DNA from: Megascapheus bottae
Lineage: Eukaryota; Chordata; Mammalia; Rodentia; Geomyidae
NCBI GenBank assembly: GCA_024803745.1
Contig: JANJXV010000195.1
Location: 992,001 to 1,056,000 of the forward strand
Length of the DNA stretch: 64,000 bases
Direction: 5' to 3'
Shown piece after piece: positions 1-11,174 of this stretch (positions are counted from its first letter, which is position 1; every line of letters starts with the position of its first letter). Below the pieces are notes generated by a model. It saw only the letters and a program-made list of their open reading frames with translations. It had not been told where the DNA came from and ran no database searches. A program made the translations under genes and the position numbers.

Positions 1-160
1 AAGAAGAAGAAGAAGAAGAAGAAGAAGAAGAAGAAGAAGAACAAGAAGAAGAAGAAGAAGAAGAAGAAGAAGAAGAAGAAGAAGAAGAAGAAGAAGAAGA
101 AGAAGAAGAAGAAGAAGACAAAGAAGAAGAAAAAAGGGGAAGAAGAGGAGGAATAAGAAA
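1..160. repeat. (AAG)n / GAA-TTC trinucleotide microsatellite
   Basis: About 115 bases of nearly pure AAG units, with a few interruptions (one AAC, one ACA), then a degrading A/G-rich tail. The tract runs off the left edge, so its full length is unknown. Confidence 0.97.
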
Positions 161-1449
161 TCTTTCAGGTAGATTCATCCCCACCCCACTTCCTGCCCCC
201 AACCTTGACTGGTCTTCAAGTTCCTTCTTTTCCAGAGATTAGAAATGTCATGACTGGGATTCAAGTAAAATGGGTCCCTTACTTAGCAACGAACCAATTC
301 TCAGTGCATCCCACCTGCTCATACACTAGAGAATGGAATCAGCTTCAGCTTGAGCATTTCTGCTCACTGAAAGGACAAGGCACCACAAGCCCATCCCAAC
401 TGCAAGAAGGCACAGGTGTGTGGATTTTAGGGTGGGACCCATCACGCAATCATAAGGAGAAGGCATGGCAGCAGGGGCTGAATCAGAATAAAAGCTGGAT
501 TGGAAGGGAAGAATGACCACTTGACAGCTACTGCTAAGGAGGAAACATCGTTTCCTGCTGATTCCAGGAGGGGTACTCCAGGAGTTTCTTTCTCCTGGAG
601 CGTTGGTTACTGTGGGCTTGAATTTGTAAGGTGAGTGTTTCTTGCATCCCTTGGAAAATTTTGAGGCTGCTCCTTGCTTCCACCTGTCATTCAACAACTC
701 TGCAGCTGACATTATTCCTTCCACACTGGAGAGGAATGGACTCAGGTAAAAAAATGTTTTGTAGGCCTTTGTTTTGCACTGTCCTTGGTACCATGTCTTC
801 AAACTAATAAAAACTGGGTTTTCAAGCATGCTCGGTAATCACTCTTCCACTAATCAAAAGTCCTTTCCCCAGTTATTGATTTTTAAAGTGAAGTTCCTGC
901 TTTCAAACAAAGTCTTGTAGTTCAAAATAGGTCCCTTTTTCTAGGCAGGCGTCTGGCAGTGATGCCCCCTATTCTAGACCTTCTCTGTCAATTTCAATGT
1001 TTCATCCAAGTATCTCTGGATTTCAAAGGAAGAATCTTTTGGGAAATCCTGTTTTCTTTTATCTCACAGATGATAGTAAATTCTAGTGGGAGTGGATATG
1101 GACCAGATCTTGCTCATATATACACCAGCAATTGAAGTGTTTGAGATGGAGCAGGACCCATTGACCCAGTGCAGGAAATCCTACATAAAATGAAAAAAAT
1201 GTAAATGCGAAGATGCAAATCCACAGAAGGTAGAGAGAAGCAGCCTTCCCCTGGCTTCACTCCTGACTCCTCTTCCTCACCCCTCCTCCATGACTGAATC
1301 TTTCTTGGCCATGTTTGTCACTATATACCTTTTTCTTGCAACACTCAGATACAAATTTGAAGTTTCTCTTACTGTCAGAATTTGTCTTGTGATTTTTCTA
1401 TGATATTCTTAGTGTTTTAATTTTATTTTTATTTATTTAGTTCATTTTT
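161..1449. other. Intergenic DNA, no gene recognised
   Basis: Unique-looking sequence. Short open frames here have no recognisable domain and no codon pattern suggesting a gene. No clear mobile element was recognised before the SINE that begins near 1450. Confidence 0.6.
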
Positions 1450-1692
1450 TTTTGTGGGTCATGGGAGTTGAACTTTGCCTGGTCGATGTCCCTCAGCTCT
1501 TTAGCTCAAGGCTACCACTCTACCTCTGTGCCTTGGCTTTATCCAGGAACTATTCAGCTGAAAGCTACCATCCTACCCTGGAGCCAAGTCCCACTTCCCG
1601 TTTTCTCGAGATTAATTGGCTTTCAGCCTTATGCTCAGATCTCAGCCTCCTGTGTAGCTAGCATTACGCACATGAGCCACCACCCAGCAAGC
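1450..1692 (-). mobile_element. 7SL/B1-like-headed SINE with tRNA-like tail (antisense)
   Basis: Read on the minus strand it begins with a 'gtgagccaccacc' / 'gtaatcctagctactcagg'-like head and continues through 'ccaattaa...ggaagtgg' to a 'ggtagagtgctagccttgagc'-like tail. The same layout recurs more than fifteen times in this window. Diverged; no target duplication identified. Confidence 0.8.
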
Positions 1693-1699
1693 CTACTTT

Positions 1700-1890
1700 T
1701 CTTTTTTTGACTGTCTGGGGCTTGAAATCAGGGCCTGAACACTGTCCTTGGTCTTCCCCAAGGCACATGAGCCACAGCAAAACTTCCAGCTTTTTCTATG
1801 TATATGGTACCGAGAAATGAAACCTGGCTCTTCGTACATGCTAGCAAGCACTCTACCACTATTCCAAACTCTCGGTCCCAGCCTTTTAAT
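1700..1890 (-). mobile_element. IDL-Geo-like SINE (antisense)
   Basis: Reverse complement shows the tRNA-like A and B boxes (GTAGAGTGCTTGC-like and GGTTTCATTTC-like) followed by the right monomer ending in 'caggccctgatttcaagcc'. It lies head to tail with the preceding SINE. Confidence 0.82.
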
Positions 1891-1947
1891 TTTAAATTAT
1901 TCCCTCAACTTGTGAAAAATATTTTGAGTTTTTAAAAATAATCAGTA

Positions 1948-2140
1948 AAGGGCCAGGAGTTTGGCCTAGTGGTAGAGTGCTTGCCTAGCATGCACGAAGA
2001 CCCGGGTTTGATTCCTTGGTACCACATACGTAGCAAAAAGCCAGAGGTGGTGCTTTGGCTCAAGTGGTAGAGCCCTAGCCTTGAGAAAATCCAGGGACAG
2101 TGCTCAGGCCCTGAGCCCAAGCCCAGGACTGGCAAGAAAT
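1948..2140 (+). mobile_element. IDL-Geo-like dimeric SINE
   Basis: A clear copy. It has the left ID-like monomer with A box 'ggtagagtgcttgcctagc' and B box 'gggtttgattcc', then the right monomer 'ggctcaagtggtagagccc' through 'cccaggactggcaag', and an A-rich/AAT tail. It is a useful reference for the family in this window. Confidence 0.9.
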
Positions 2141-2454
2141 AATAATAATCAGTAAAATAATATGGTACCAAATCTGACACATCATTTTTTTTAACTTGAT
2201 GCCTGTATGGTATGTTTTGCCACTCCCCATGTGTTCTAGAGATCATTGTGATCCACCATGTTCTCAGAGATTGTGGGAGCATGTCTCAGAAGGCTGAGGT
2301 CTTGCAGAAGCAGATCCTAGGATGTCATGGTCCTGGAGAAGAAAGGAGGGACTTGTCCAGTCTTCATGGTTCCCAAAATGCTGCCATGAGGGTGCCCATA
2401 GGGTCCACTTGAAGTGTTTTAAAACATTCCTACCAACTAGATCCTCAATGGTTC

Positions 2455-2580
2455 TATGACTGGCTATGACTGGTCGATTCAATCCTGGTGACACGAGGCC
2501 TGGCTGTGATTGGTCCATTCTTCCATGATGCCATTAGGCCTCACTGTGATTGGGCCATTTCCTCACCGACCTCACATTGC
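2455..2580. repeat. Three 40-bp repeats carrying inverted CCAAT-like boxes
   Basis: Three units share the pattern 'ctg/act-(t/c)atga(c/t)tgg'. The cores sit at 2468 (GACTGG), 2508 (GATTGG) and 2548 (GATTGG), exactly 40 bases apart. The second and third cores are perfect inverted CCAAT boxes. The array lies about 430 bases upstream of the kinase pseudogene, so it could be an old promoter array; that is inference only. Confidence 0.6.
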
Positions 2581-2981
2581 ATTGTGAGGTGCCTGGAGGG
2601 GTTACAGAAGGCTGTTAGTTGCTCTCCATTTTCAGTTAAAGTGCTGAGAGAGCTACTTTACAGTGCTTCAGTAAATCAGATCTAGATTGATGCTTTTATT
2701 GGTGAGTGGGGGAGGAAGGGAAGCTTTGGGTTGTGTGGGTTTGGGGATTTCCATTATTCTGTGGCTTAGATTGTGCTAATTTAAGATATGCTACCACTGA
2801 ATTGATTATCTAAACTTCGTTAAGATTTGATACCTACTCCGCTGATGTATAAAATTGTTATATATATTAATATTTATATTTATTGTCATCTTAACTTAGC
2901 TAAGTATACTTAAAATATACAAGCCACCATATTTTCTTAACTGTTTGGTAGTGGCTGGCTGTTTGCCATCCCATGAGAAAA

Positions 2982-3838
2982 ATGGAGTCAACAGACAGCA
3001 AATGCCCTACATTCTTCTCCGCAGAGGAGAACATCCTTGCCAGTCAATAACATGTACAGCTGACCACAGGCACCTTTGGGCAGGTGAAGAAGGCCTATCA
3101 CTCCCTCACAGACAATGAGGTCACAGTGAAAATCTTGGCGACAAAAGAGTACCCAATGCTGGTGGAAAATCAGGTGGATATTGTCAAGCCTCTCAATCAC
3201 CCGCATGTGATTAGGGTGTTTCAAGTGATCCAGGGAGAAGAACATGTCTACCTGGTGATGGGAATGGCCACCCAGGGAAACCTGCAGAGCTGGATCAAAG
3301 CATCATGCCAGGTTTATGAGAAGGAAGCAAGGAAGTTGCTGAAGCAGATGGGAAGTGAGATGCAGTACTTCCATTGGCATGGGATTGCACACATGGACCT
3401 GAAGCCTGACAACATCCTTCTGGATGAACCCAGCAATGGCAAGGTCAATGACTTTGGGTTGAGCCTGAGGATTGCCCCAGTGCAGTTGATCACAGATCTT
3501 CCTGGTGCCTATGTGATCTGTACCCCGAAATATACCTGAAACAAGCCTACGATGGCTTCAAGGTAGATGTCTTGAGTCTGGGCACCATCCTGTTGTTTAT
3601 GATTATGGGACAATTCCCATTTCAAGAGAGCACTTTCAACCAGCTCTGTAGAAAGTTTGTCGAGGGCAGGTATGATGTACCACCGCACCTGACTGCCAGA
3701 GGACATCATGTCTTTTTCCAGCTCTTAATTTTAGACCCTCAGCAGAGGTCTGATGTGCAACAACTCATGGCACACACATGGTTTGATGGAGTTGAGGAAG
3801 GCTCCTTTATCCAGTTGAGCCTCTGCCCAAGCAGTTAA
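2982..3838 (+). pseudogene. Sperm motility kinase / MARK-like Ser/Thr kinase pseudogene
   Basis: A single-exon protein kinase relic. The ATG at 2982 opens a short N-terminus that stops in frame at TAA 3048-3050. The same frame then gives a glycine loop (GTFGQV), a VTVKILA lysine strand, a catalytic loop HMDLKPDNILL (the usual HRD arginine is Met) and an intact DFG. Small indels near 3530-3545 break the APE segment. The second half resumes in another frame (VDVLSLG, then the C-lobe helices and a final HTWF) and stops at 3838. Short length, no visible introns and closeness to the AMPK/MARK group fit the rodent Smok family. The nonsense codon, frameshifts and lost HRD arginine make it non-functional. 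No UBA domain is recognisable downstream. Family call fairly sure; exact parent gene unknown. Confidence 0.85.
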
Positions 3839-4676
3839 ACCCAACTGTGGTAAGCAGGATGTGTTCAGTGGGGTACAGTGAATGGCAAATCCAAACATCA
3901 GTTCTGCATAGATCCTTTGATGATGTGATGGCCACCTGTTTTTCATTAAAGATGGCCTGAAGGCAGAGAGAGTCAGTCCTGTGACAGCTCAATCCCTGGA
4001 GTGGGGTATTCAGCACTATGCCACTGTCCCAAACCCTTCCACCTTCCTACTGGAGGAGAGAGGTAAGTTTCATTCAAGATTTCTTCTTTACCATTTCCCT
4101 CTCAGAGTCTGCTGAACTGTAATATGAAGCAGACAGGCAGAAGCACCTCTTTGCCTGCCATTTCCCTCTGTTTCCACCAAGGAGTCCCAGTCACAGCCTC
4201 ATGGCATATCATGGGTCAGTGGCTGCCTTCCAAGGTTCCTCCGTGCCACAGAGAGAAGAGGAGACATTTTGCCAAAGAGGTAAAGCAAAATCCCTGCCCT
4301 CTTCACAGCCATAGAATGAGAAAAAAGTCTTGAGGGATACCAAGAGTCAGGGCTGCAAGCAGCCTATAATGAGGCCTAAGAGATATGCCTAGTATGGCTA
4401 TAAGGAGCTGCCAGAGGAGACTGTGCACAAAGTTCCTGCTGCTGAGCTCCCAGCATGCTCAACATGGACCTCTGGCTGCTCTTGCTTTGGACCTGGACAC
4501 AACCCCTCAGAGGATGTTGTCCTTCCCTTGGAGCTGACACAGCATGATGGTAGAGCCTCTAGCTCCAGAAGAAAATGAGGCAGGAAGGGGGTGCTGAGTA
4601 GAATGATGGCTGCCTTGAGGAGATTGTGCTGCTGTGTGCAGACCCAGTAACAGGCAGTTCCAGAGATGGCATTGAA

Positions 4677-4955
4677 GAGCCCTGAAAGACACCAAACCCA
4701 CTGAGAGCCAGAAGCCCTGTCACAGATACAGGGAAGCTTCTCACCCACCCATCTGCTCACAGAACAACCCCAGCCAGGGGCTTTGTAACACCAGGATCAT
4801 GCAAGAGAGAAAGTGAGAGCCCTGAAAGACACCAAGGCCACAGAGAGCTGGAAGCCCTGTCACTGAAACAGGGAAGCTTCTCACCCATCCATGTGGTCAC
4901 ACCAGAACCACCCCAGCCAGTGGCTTTGTAACACCAGGGGCATGCAAGAGAGAAG
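4677..4955. repeat. 140-bp imperfect tandem duplication
   Basis: The segment starting 'cctgaaagacaccaa' at 4681 recurs at 4821. Both copies continue through 'gggaagcttctcaccca', 'ccccagccag' and 'ctttgtaacaccagg' to 'gcaagagagaa'. Copies differ by scattered substitutions and small indels. There is no coding potential. Confidence 0.9.
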
Positions 4956-5770
4956 AAGCTTGAGTCTCTGGTACTGTGACTCCAATAGAAAGATCAGTGC
5001 TCAGGTAGTCACAAATTATACTGCCTGAAAACACAACTGATTTTCTTAGGAAAAACAGAGTGAATGTTCTCCAAAGAAAAAAACATGATCAATCATGACA
5101 AGAAAATAATGAAGCCAAACTGTCTGTGGGTGGCTGGCAGTGCTGTCCTCTCTGTATGCTCCATTCCTTGGCACACTTAGGAATAGTTTAGAGGTACTTG
5201 TGTTCCCTCTTTAAAATGTAGCTAAGTGACTGAATCTTTTAAGCTTGAATTTCATTTTAATTCTAAGTTTGCTTATAGAATGTAGAAAAATCCATATTTT
5301 CTTCATGAGGTCTATCAGTAATTGTTTAAACGTAATAAAACTCCACCCTTCATTGGAAAAAAAAGAAAGAAAAAATGTAGCTTAAATCAGTGCTGGTTAC
5401 GACTGAATTCTGTGAGCTCCTCCTGTGAGAGAAAGTTCCTCAACAATGATTTCCACTTCCTGTGCCCAGGCTGCCCTCCCCACGACATGACTATTCCCAG
5501 ACACAAGGGAAATAAGGCAAGTCAAATACTGCACAATCCATCAGTTCTCCCAGGGATGCACAGCCACAGGCATCAGAGAATGAAGATCATCTCAACATTG
5601 GCTGTGAATTTTCCGTTCTAAATTACTGACAACTCTGATAGAAAGGGCTTTCTGTAGGTTGGGGTAAGATTTGGGTGAGGTTAACTTCGATATTTCATTT
5701 TAAAATCATCTTAACTGTTTTCAAAATTCTTCTCTCTCTCCCTCTGTCCTTTTATCTCTGTGGCTCATTC
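4956..5770. other. Intergenic DNA, no gene recognised
   Basis: AT-rich unique sequence. The longest open frame (5322-5621) shows no domain or family resemblance and begins in an A-rich tract. I see no mobile element with confidence. Confidence 0.5.
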
Positions 5771-5771
5771 T

Positions 5772-5773
<2 letters not shown>

Positions 5774-5848
<75 letters not shown>
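5774..5848. repeat. (TC)n dinucleotide microsatellite
   Basis: About 75 bases of uninterrupted TC repeats. Flanking sequence to about 5960 looks like a degraded antisense SINE. Confidence 0.97.
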
Positions 5849-5850
<2 letters not shown>

Positions 5851-6224
5851 GGTTATAGACCTTGAAATCAGGTCTGGGGCACTGTCCCTTAGCTTTTCTG
5901 CTCAAGCCTATTGATCCACCACTTGCACTACAGCTCAATCTCCCTGGATTTTGTTGTTGTTTCTTTTTTTTCCGCACCCTGGGTGTGATTTATTGGTTAT
6001 AAGTCTCATGGATACTCAGGGATTTTTCCCACCTGGGCTGGATAAAAATTAATATCCACAACTCTCATCCCTCTAAAAATCTAGAACTATAGACATAAGC
6101 ATACATCACCCCGAGCACTTTAAGGTGTTTCTGTGGCTTTTCTCTTATTTTACCGTCTTTTACATTCATTTTATTCTTAATTGTTTTCATGAGGAAGAGG
6201 CTTGTTGATACGGAGGTTTGAATT

Positions 6225-6350
6225 CAGTGCCTCCTCCTCCTAATCTTCCTCTTCCTTTTCTTCTATTACTTCTTCTTCCCCTTTTCCTCTTCTTCCTCCT
6301 CCTCCTCCTCCTCCTTCTCCTCCTCTTCCTATTCCTTATCCTCTTCTCAA
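6225..6350. repeat. TTC/TCC-rich polypyrimidine tract
   Basis: About 120 bases that are almost entirely pyrimidine on the plus strand, with runs of CCT and TTC units. Open frames across it encode only low-complexity Leu/Phe/Ser. Confidence 0.9.
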
Positions 6351-6702
6351 TTCTCACAGCTAAAATCCATATTTTCAGTTTTCATGTGAATTTGAGTGCT
6401 AATTCTCCTAACTGAAAGACTGAACTCAGAAGGCACTGGCAAGTCTCCCTAAGTTGGCATTTTTATTTTATTTTATTTTATTTATTTTTTTGCTCACCAT
6501 GTTAGCCATCTTCATGCCTTGAGAGAAAGCTGAATTTCTGGCTTTCTTTTTTTTCTTGTACTGGTGGTCTGGCCACATTTTTTAATCCCCACCACCACCA
6601 ATACTAACAGCCTCTTCATACGCCACGAGGGATTTTCTGATTTTGGTTGGTTGTTTGCTTGTATTATTCCTTAGGATTGAACTGAAGGCATAACCAAGTG
6701 TC

Positions 6703-6746
6703 TAACATTTTCTTTCTCTCTTTCTTTCTTTCTCTCTCTCTTTATT

Positions 6747-6786
<40 letters not shown>

Positions 6787-6810
6787 TTTCTTTCTTTCTC
6801 TTTCTTCCTG
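6703..6810. repeat. (TTTC)n / CT-rich microsatellite
   Basis: Imperfect TTTC repeats with CT interruptions. Confidence 0.93.
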
Positions 6811-8040
6811 TAGGCTAGCATGTTCTACAGCCAGAGCAGCAAGTCAATTTTTGGTTCCCTGTGCCCTTTGTATTGGTTAATGGAAGATAAGAGTCTCATA
6901 GTGTCCCATGAGACTCTTCAATTAACCACCAAAGGGTCGGAAGTGGTAGGGCTCCAGCCATGAGCAAAACACCACAAGTTAAAGCTCCAGGACTGGCATA
7001 CAAGGCAAGAAGTCTCATGGCTTTTCCTGTCCAGGCTGGCTTAGAACTGTGATCCTAAGATTTCAGCGAGCTGAGCAGCTAGAATTTTTTTAGCTACAAG
7101 TCAACGTTTATTTTTTGTTTTGCCCTTTGATGTTTTCCTACTGTTTTAAATCAGAGCTTAGGATATTCTCTGAAAGTTTTTGTTCAAAGCTAGCAAGCTG
7201 TAGAATTTAAGCCAAACCTTGATTGCTCTTGTTTATTTTTAAAATATGGGTCCTGGTACTATGCATTTCACCCAATGGCTGGTGCTTCTATCTGAAGTTT
7301 TTTTTTATTTTCTCAAGTTTACTGTTTGCTCTTATTTGCACTATATGTCGTTTGGTTTTGTTTTGCTTTTCCTGGGATGGTCCTACACCTTGAACTCAGT
7401 CAGGGCCTAGCCTCTGGCTTTTAAAATTATAATTATTTCTTTTCTTTTCTGTATGTGTCATGGGCTCTTTTCCTTCACCTTTTTATTTCATTCACTTTAC
7501 TTTTTCTGTCATTTTTTGTTTGTTTCAGGTCATCTGGTTTGTTGTTAGACTAACCACTCACCTTCATTTTTTGTTTGTTTATTTTTTAAAGTCACAATTT
7601 GGAGGCTCATGGCCTAGTGGTAGAGTGCTAGGTTTGATTTCTCAGTTCCATAAAGGAAAGGTGGAAGATGTACCTCCAGCTGTAAAGTGATAGTCTTGAG
7701 GAAAGCCCAAGGACAGTGTCCAGGCCCTGAGTTTAAGCCCCCAGACTGACAAGGACAAAAAAAATGTAAAAAAGTAATTTGGAGTCTCTGCAAAGGTCAA
7801 CTACTGTTTTTTGTTTGTTTATTTGTTTGTTTTTGCCCCCATTGTGTGGCTTGAACTGTTGATGGTTAATTGGAGATGAGAGTCTCACGGACTTTCCAGT
7901 CTAGGCTGGCTTTGGATCACAATTCTCAGATTTTACAATACTATGTAGTACACTCAGCTTCCCATGGCAATCTTTATCTTCTATTAACCACCAAAAAAGA
8001 AGGACTAGAGTAAGGAATAAAGAAAGGAAGAAAGAAAGGA
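6811..8040. other. AT-rich DNA with degraded SINE fragments
   Basis: Decayed SINE pieces appear near 6860-7080, 7600-7760 (plus strand, 'ggcctagtggtagagtgct') and 7850-7990. No gene is recognisable. Confidence 0.55.
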
Positions 8041-8044
8041 ATGG

Positions 8045-8275
8045 AGGGAGAGAGTGTGGCCAAGTGGTTGGGTGCTCATTTAGCATGCAGGAATCTCTGT
8101 GTTCTAGTCCTCAGTACTACATACACAATACAAGCAAGAAGTGGTACTGTGGCTTAAGTGTCAGAGTACTAACCTTGAGCAAAATGTGTCCAAGGACAGG
8201 GCCCAGAGCCTGAGTTCAGGCCCCAGGACTGGCAAAACAGAAAGAAAGAAAGAAAGAAAGAAAGAGAAAAAAGAA
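8045..8275 (+). mobile_element. IDL-Geo-like SINE with (GAAA)n tail
   Basis: Complete left and right monomers, ending 'ccccaggactggcaaaaca' and then a roughly 35-base GAAA microsatellite grown from the A-rich tail. Confidence 0.88.
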
Positions 8276-8739
8276 AAGCAAAAAAAGGGAAAGGCACAAG
8301 TTGAGTGGTGGCTCCAATAATAGAATTGTGATCCTTGAAATAAAAACAATCAAACAAAAAAGAAAGCAAAAGATATGGGGTGGGGGGAGGGAAATGGGGA
8401 CCAAGACACGAAAAATGTTTCAATGTTTGTAAAGTAATGCACCTTCTGTCTGGTGAATATAATGTAACCCTTCTATTAATTACAATAAAAAATATATGGA
8501 AAAAAAGAAAAGGAAAGAAAAAGACAATCCTCCTCTGGGAAAATCAACCCTACATAAAATCACTTATACCAAAAAAAAAAGAAGATCCTGAAGTTGACTT
8601 TTGCCTCTAAATGTATACCAACTAGCTTTGGGTGCGTGGGGGGAGAAAGAAATGACTTTTGGATTCTGTTCAGGCCCAAAGTTCAAGCCCTAGAATAAGA
8701 ACCAAAAACAAACGAGTTTTTTTGTTTTTGTTTTTGTTT

Positions 8740-9120
8740 TTTAAGAACCAGGGCAAACACCAATGCCTGACACCTGTAATCTTGGCTGTTCAGGGGTTGC
8801 AGTCTGATGATTGTGGTTCAAAGCCAGCCTGAACAGAAAATTTCCTGTGAGACCCTTACTTCCAATTAACCACCAACAGACAGGAAGTAATAGAGCTCTA
8901 GCCAAGAGCCAAACACAGCAAGTTCAAGGCCACCACTGCCACTCACTAAAACAACTTTCATGGGCTTCCCTGCCTAGGCTGGCTTTGAACCACAATCCTC
9001 AGATTTCAGCAACCTAAGCAGGTAGGATTACAGATGTGAGACATAATTTAAAATTCTTTAATTGGCTCCTCTCTTCTGGCACCTTCATATCATTTCATGA
9101 TTGCTTTTACTATTTTTCTT
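8740..9120 (+). repeat. Composite repeat, arm 2 copy
   Basis: SINE-like block ('cacctgtaatc', 'ggttcaaagccagcctg', 'accaacagacaggaagtaatagagctctagcc') joined to 'ctaaaacaactttcatgg...aggctggctttgaaccacaatcc', ending 'aattctttaattggctcctctcttct'. The same join recurs at 11510-11840 and 14370-14715. Confidence 0.7.
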
Positions 9121-9869
9121 TTTAAAATTTCAGTTCTTATGGCTTGTTAAGGTCTAGAAACTAACAGTCCGTTTGTATTTTTGTTTTTGTTTGGGTTTTT
9201 CGTTTGAAAATAGTTTCTATACCTTGGGCTACAGATAAACTACTGGCTATGTGTTTTTTTTTATTTTTGCTCCAGGGTTTCAATTCTGGGCCTGATCACT
9301 TTCAGTGAGTAGTTTTTTTCCTCTCAAAGTAACCAAAGTATACAATAAGAGGCAAAACTCAATTTCCAATTATTATCATTATTTTTAAATTTGTGTACTG
9401 GTACTTAGGACTTGAACTTAAAGGACTGGTGACTCTCCCAGAGGATTATTCTACTTTTTTTTTAATTCAAGTCTATCATGCTCAACTATTGAGCTACAAC
9501 TCTACTTTTGCCTTTTTTTGGGGGGTTTTATTAATCTTATTTGGTTGTTAATAGGACATAAGAGTCGCAGGAGAAACCAAGGGCACTAGACAGTGTCCTA
9601 AAGTCTGAGGACTGAATTTCAAAACTAGCCTGGGCAGGAGACTGCATGAGATTCTTAACTTCAATTACTGCTCAGAGGCCACTAGTCAGTGGCACAGGCA
9701 TGAGCCACTGTGCCAAGCCTGGCTGTTTATTATTTTTAAATTTTTAAGTTTCTGTTATAGGGCTGGAATTCATAACCTGATCCCTAGCCAAGATATTTTT
9801 TCATGAAAATAGCAGGGAATATAATTAGAGCTAAAATTGGACTCATGATTTTTTCTTTTCTTCTTCTTT

Positions 9870-10265
9870 TTTTTTAATTCGGGGCTCCCTGACTCTACTA
9901 CTTAAGCCACAGCTCAATTTCTGATTTTTTATTATTTTGATGGTTCATAGGAGATAAGAGTGGATACACAAAGGCACGACACAAAGGCTTGACATCTTAG
10001 GATCCCAGTTTGAAGCCAGCCTGGTCAGGAAAGTCCATGAGACTTTCAGAGGCAGAAAACAGTAGAGCCCCAATCATGAACAAAACACCCCAAGTTGATT
10101 TGACAGGCACACACTAATACAACTGTCATGGCCTTTCCTGCCCAGGCTGGCTTTAAACTATGATCCTCTGATTTCAGTGACTGGAACAAGTAGGATATAG
10201 GCTTGAACCATGTTCTCAAAACATTCAGTGGCCCTTTGGGGTCTTCTCCTTTCACTCATTTTTGT
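9870..10265 (+). repeat. Composite repeat, arm 1 copy
   Basis: Begins 'aattcggggctccctgactc', passes 'gatggttcataggagataag' and a SINE-like block with 'agaggcagaaa(a)cagtagag', and ends near 'gtcttctcctttcactcattttt'. The same order occurs at 12130-12553 and 18360-18973. Confidence 0.65.
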
Positions 10266-10289
10266 TTGATTTTCTTTTTCTTTCTCGCT

Positions 10290-10426
10290 CTCCCCCCTTT
10301 TTAAAAGTTGTTCAGGTACTCTGCCTTGTTTTCTTGAATGGGCCACTCTCCCTGAGGTTATAATCTTTCCTTTGCTTTTTTCCCTCAAGGCTAGCAGGTA
10401 AAAACACAGCCAAAAGTCACAGTTTC

Positions 10427-10462
<36 letters not shown>

Positions 10463-10464
10463 TC

Positions 10465-10526
<62 letters not shown>

Positions 10527-10985
10527 CCCCCCCTCTCTCTCCCTCTTGCTCTCCTTGCTTTCTCCTATTTAATTCTTTCTTGCCTTCCTTCCTTCCTTCT
10601 TTCCTTCCTTCCTTCCTTCCTTCCTTCCTTCCTTCCTTCCTTCCTTCCTTCCTTCTTTTTTCTTTCTTTCTTTCATGGTTTATGGGAGAAATAATCTCAT
10701 GTGAACATGGGGGCATTACACAGGCTCTGAAATCTGAAGACTGTGGTTCAATGGTAGCCTGGGTAGGAAAGTCCACGAGAGTCTGTAATCAACCATCAAG
10801 AGACAGGAAGTATTAGAGCTCTAGTTGTGAGGAAAAAAAGCAAGTTTAAGCTCATCACTGCCGCTGACTAAAACAAGTCTCTTAGAATTTCCTGCCAGGC
10901 TGGCTTTGAACCATAATCCTCTGATTTCAGTGAACATGGCAAGTAGGATACAACCATGACCCATGTTTTCAAATTCCTTTTTATT
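10290..10985 (+). repeat. Composite repeat, arm 2 copy with (TTTC)n and (TTCC)n core
   Basis: Starts with 'ggccactctccctgaggtta' and 'ctcaaggctagcagg', then a 250-base pyrimidine tract (TTTC units 10423-10526, TTCC units about 10583-10653, TTTC again to 10674). It continues with 'catggtttatgggaga', a SINE-like block, and 'ctttgaaccataatcctctg'. Large open frames across the tract on both strands are low-complexity artefacts. Confidence 0.8.
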
Positions 10986-11168
10986 TTTGCCATATCTAGG
11001 GCTTGAACTCAGATTTTGAGCACTGTCCAGGGGCTTTCTCAAGGCTAGAGCTCTACCACTTGAGCCACAACACTATTCATGGCTTTTTTTTGTATGTACT
11101 ACTGAGGAATTGAACCCTGGTCTTTGTGCATGCTGGACAAGCATTCTACCACGAGGCCAAACCCAGCC
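10985..11168 (-). mobile_element. IDL-Geo-like SINE (antisense)
   Basis: Reverse complement gives the ID-like monomer and the right monomer in order. Plus-strand landmarks are 'tagggcttgaactcag', 'ctctaccacttgagccaca' and 'gcattctaccacgaggcc'. Confidence 0.9.
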
Positions 11169-11174
11169 TATGTT

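Noticed and set aside
326..829. 167-codon minus-strand frame
   Set aside because: No recognisable domain or signal and no supporting context.
1948..2140. tRNA-like A and B boxes at many places
   Set aside because: They belong to tRNA-derived SINEs; none folds as an isolated tRNA with intact flanks.
3839..4080. Possible UBA or C-terminal tail of the kinase pseudogene
   Set aside because: Three-frame reading shows no convincing domain; stops in all frames.
10583..10653. Regular short repeats that could suggest a CRISPR array
   Set aside because: They are tetranucleotide microsatellites without spacers, in a mammalian genome.
10417..10776. Open frames of about 120-150 codons over pyrimidine microsatellites (also 13915-14376, 14182-14583, 33549-33929)
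   Set aside because: They translate to low-complexity Lys-Glu-Arg or Phe-Leu-Ser-Pro and exist only because the repeat lacks stop codons.
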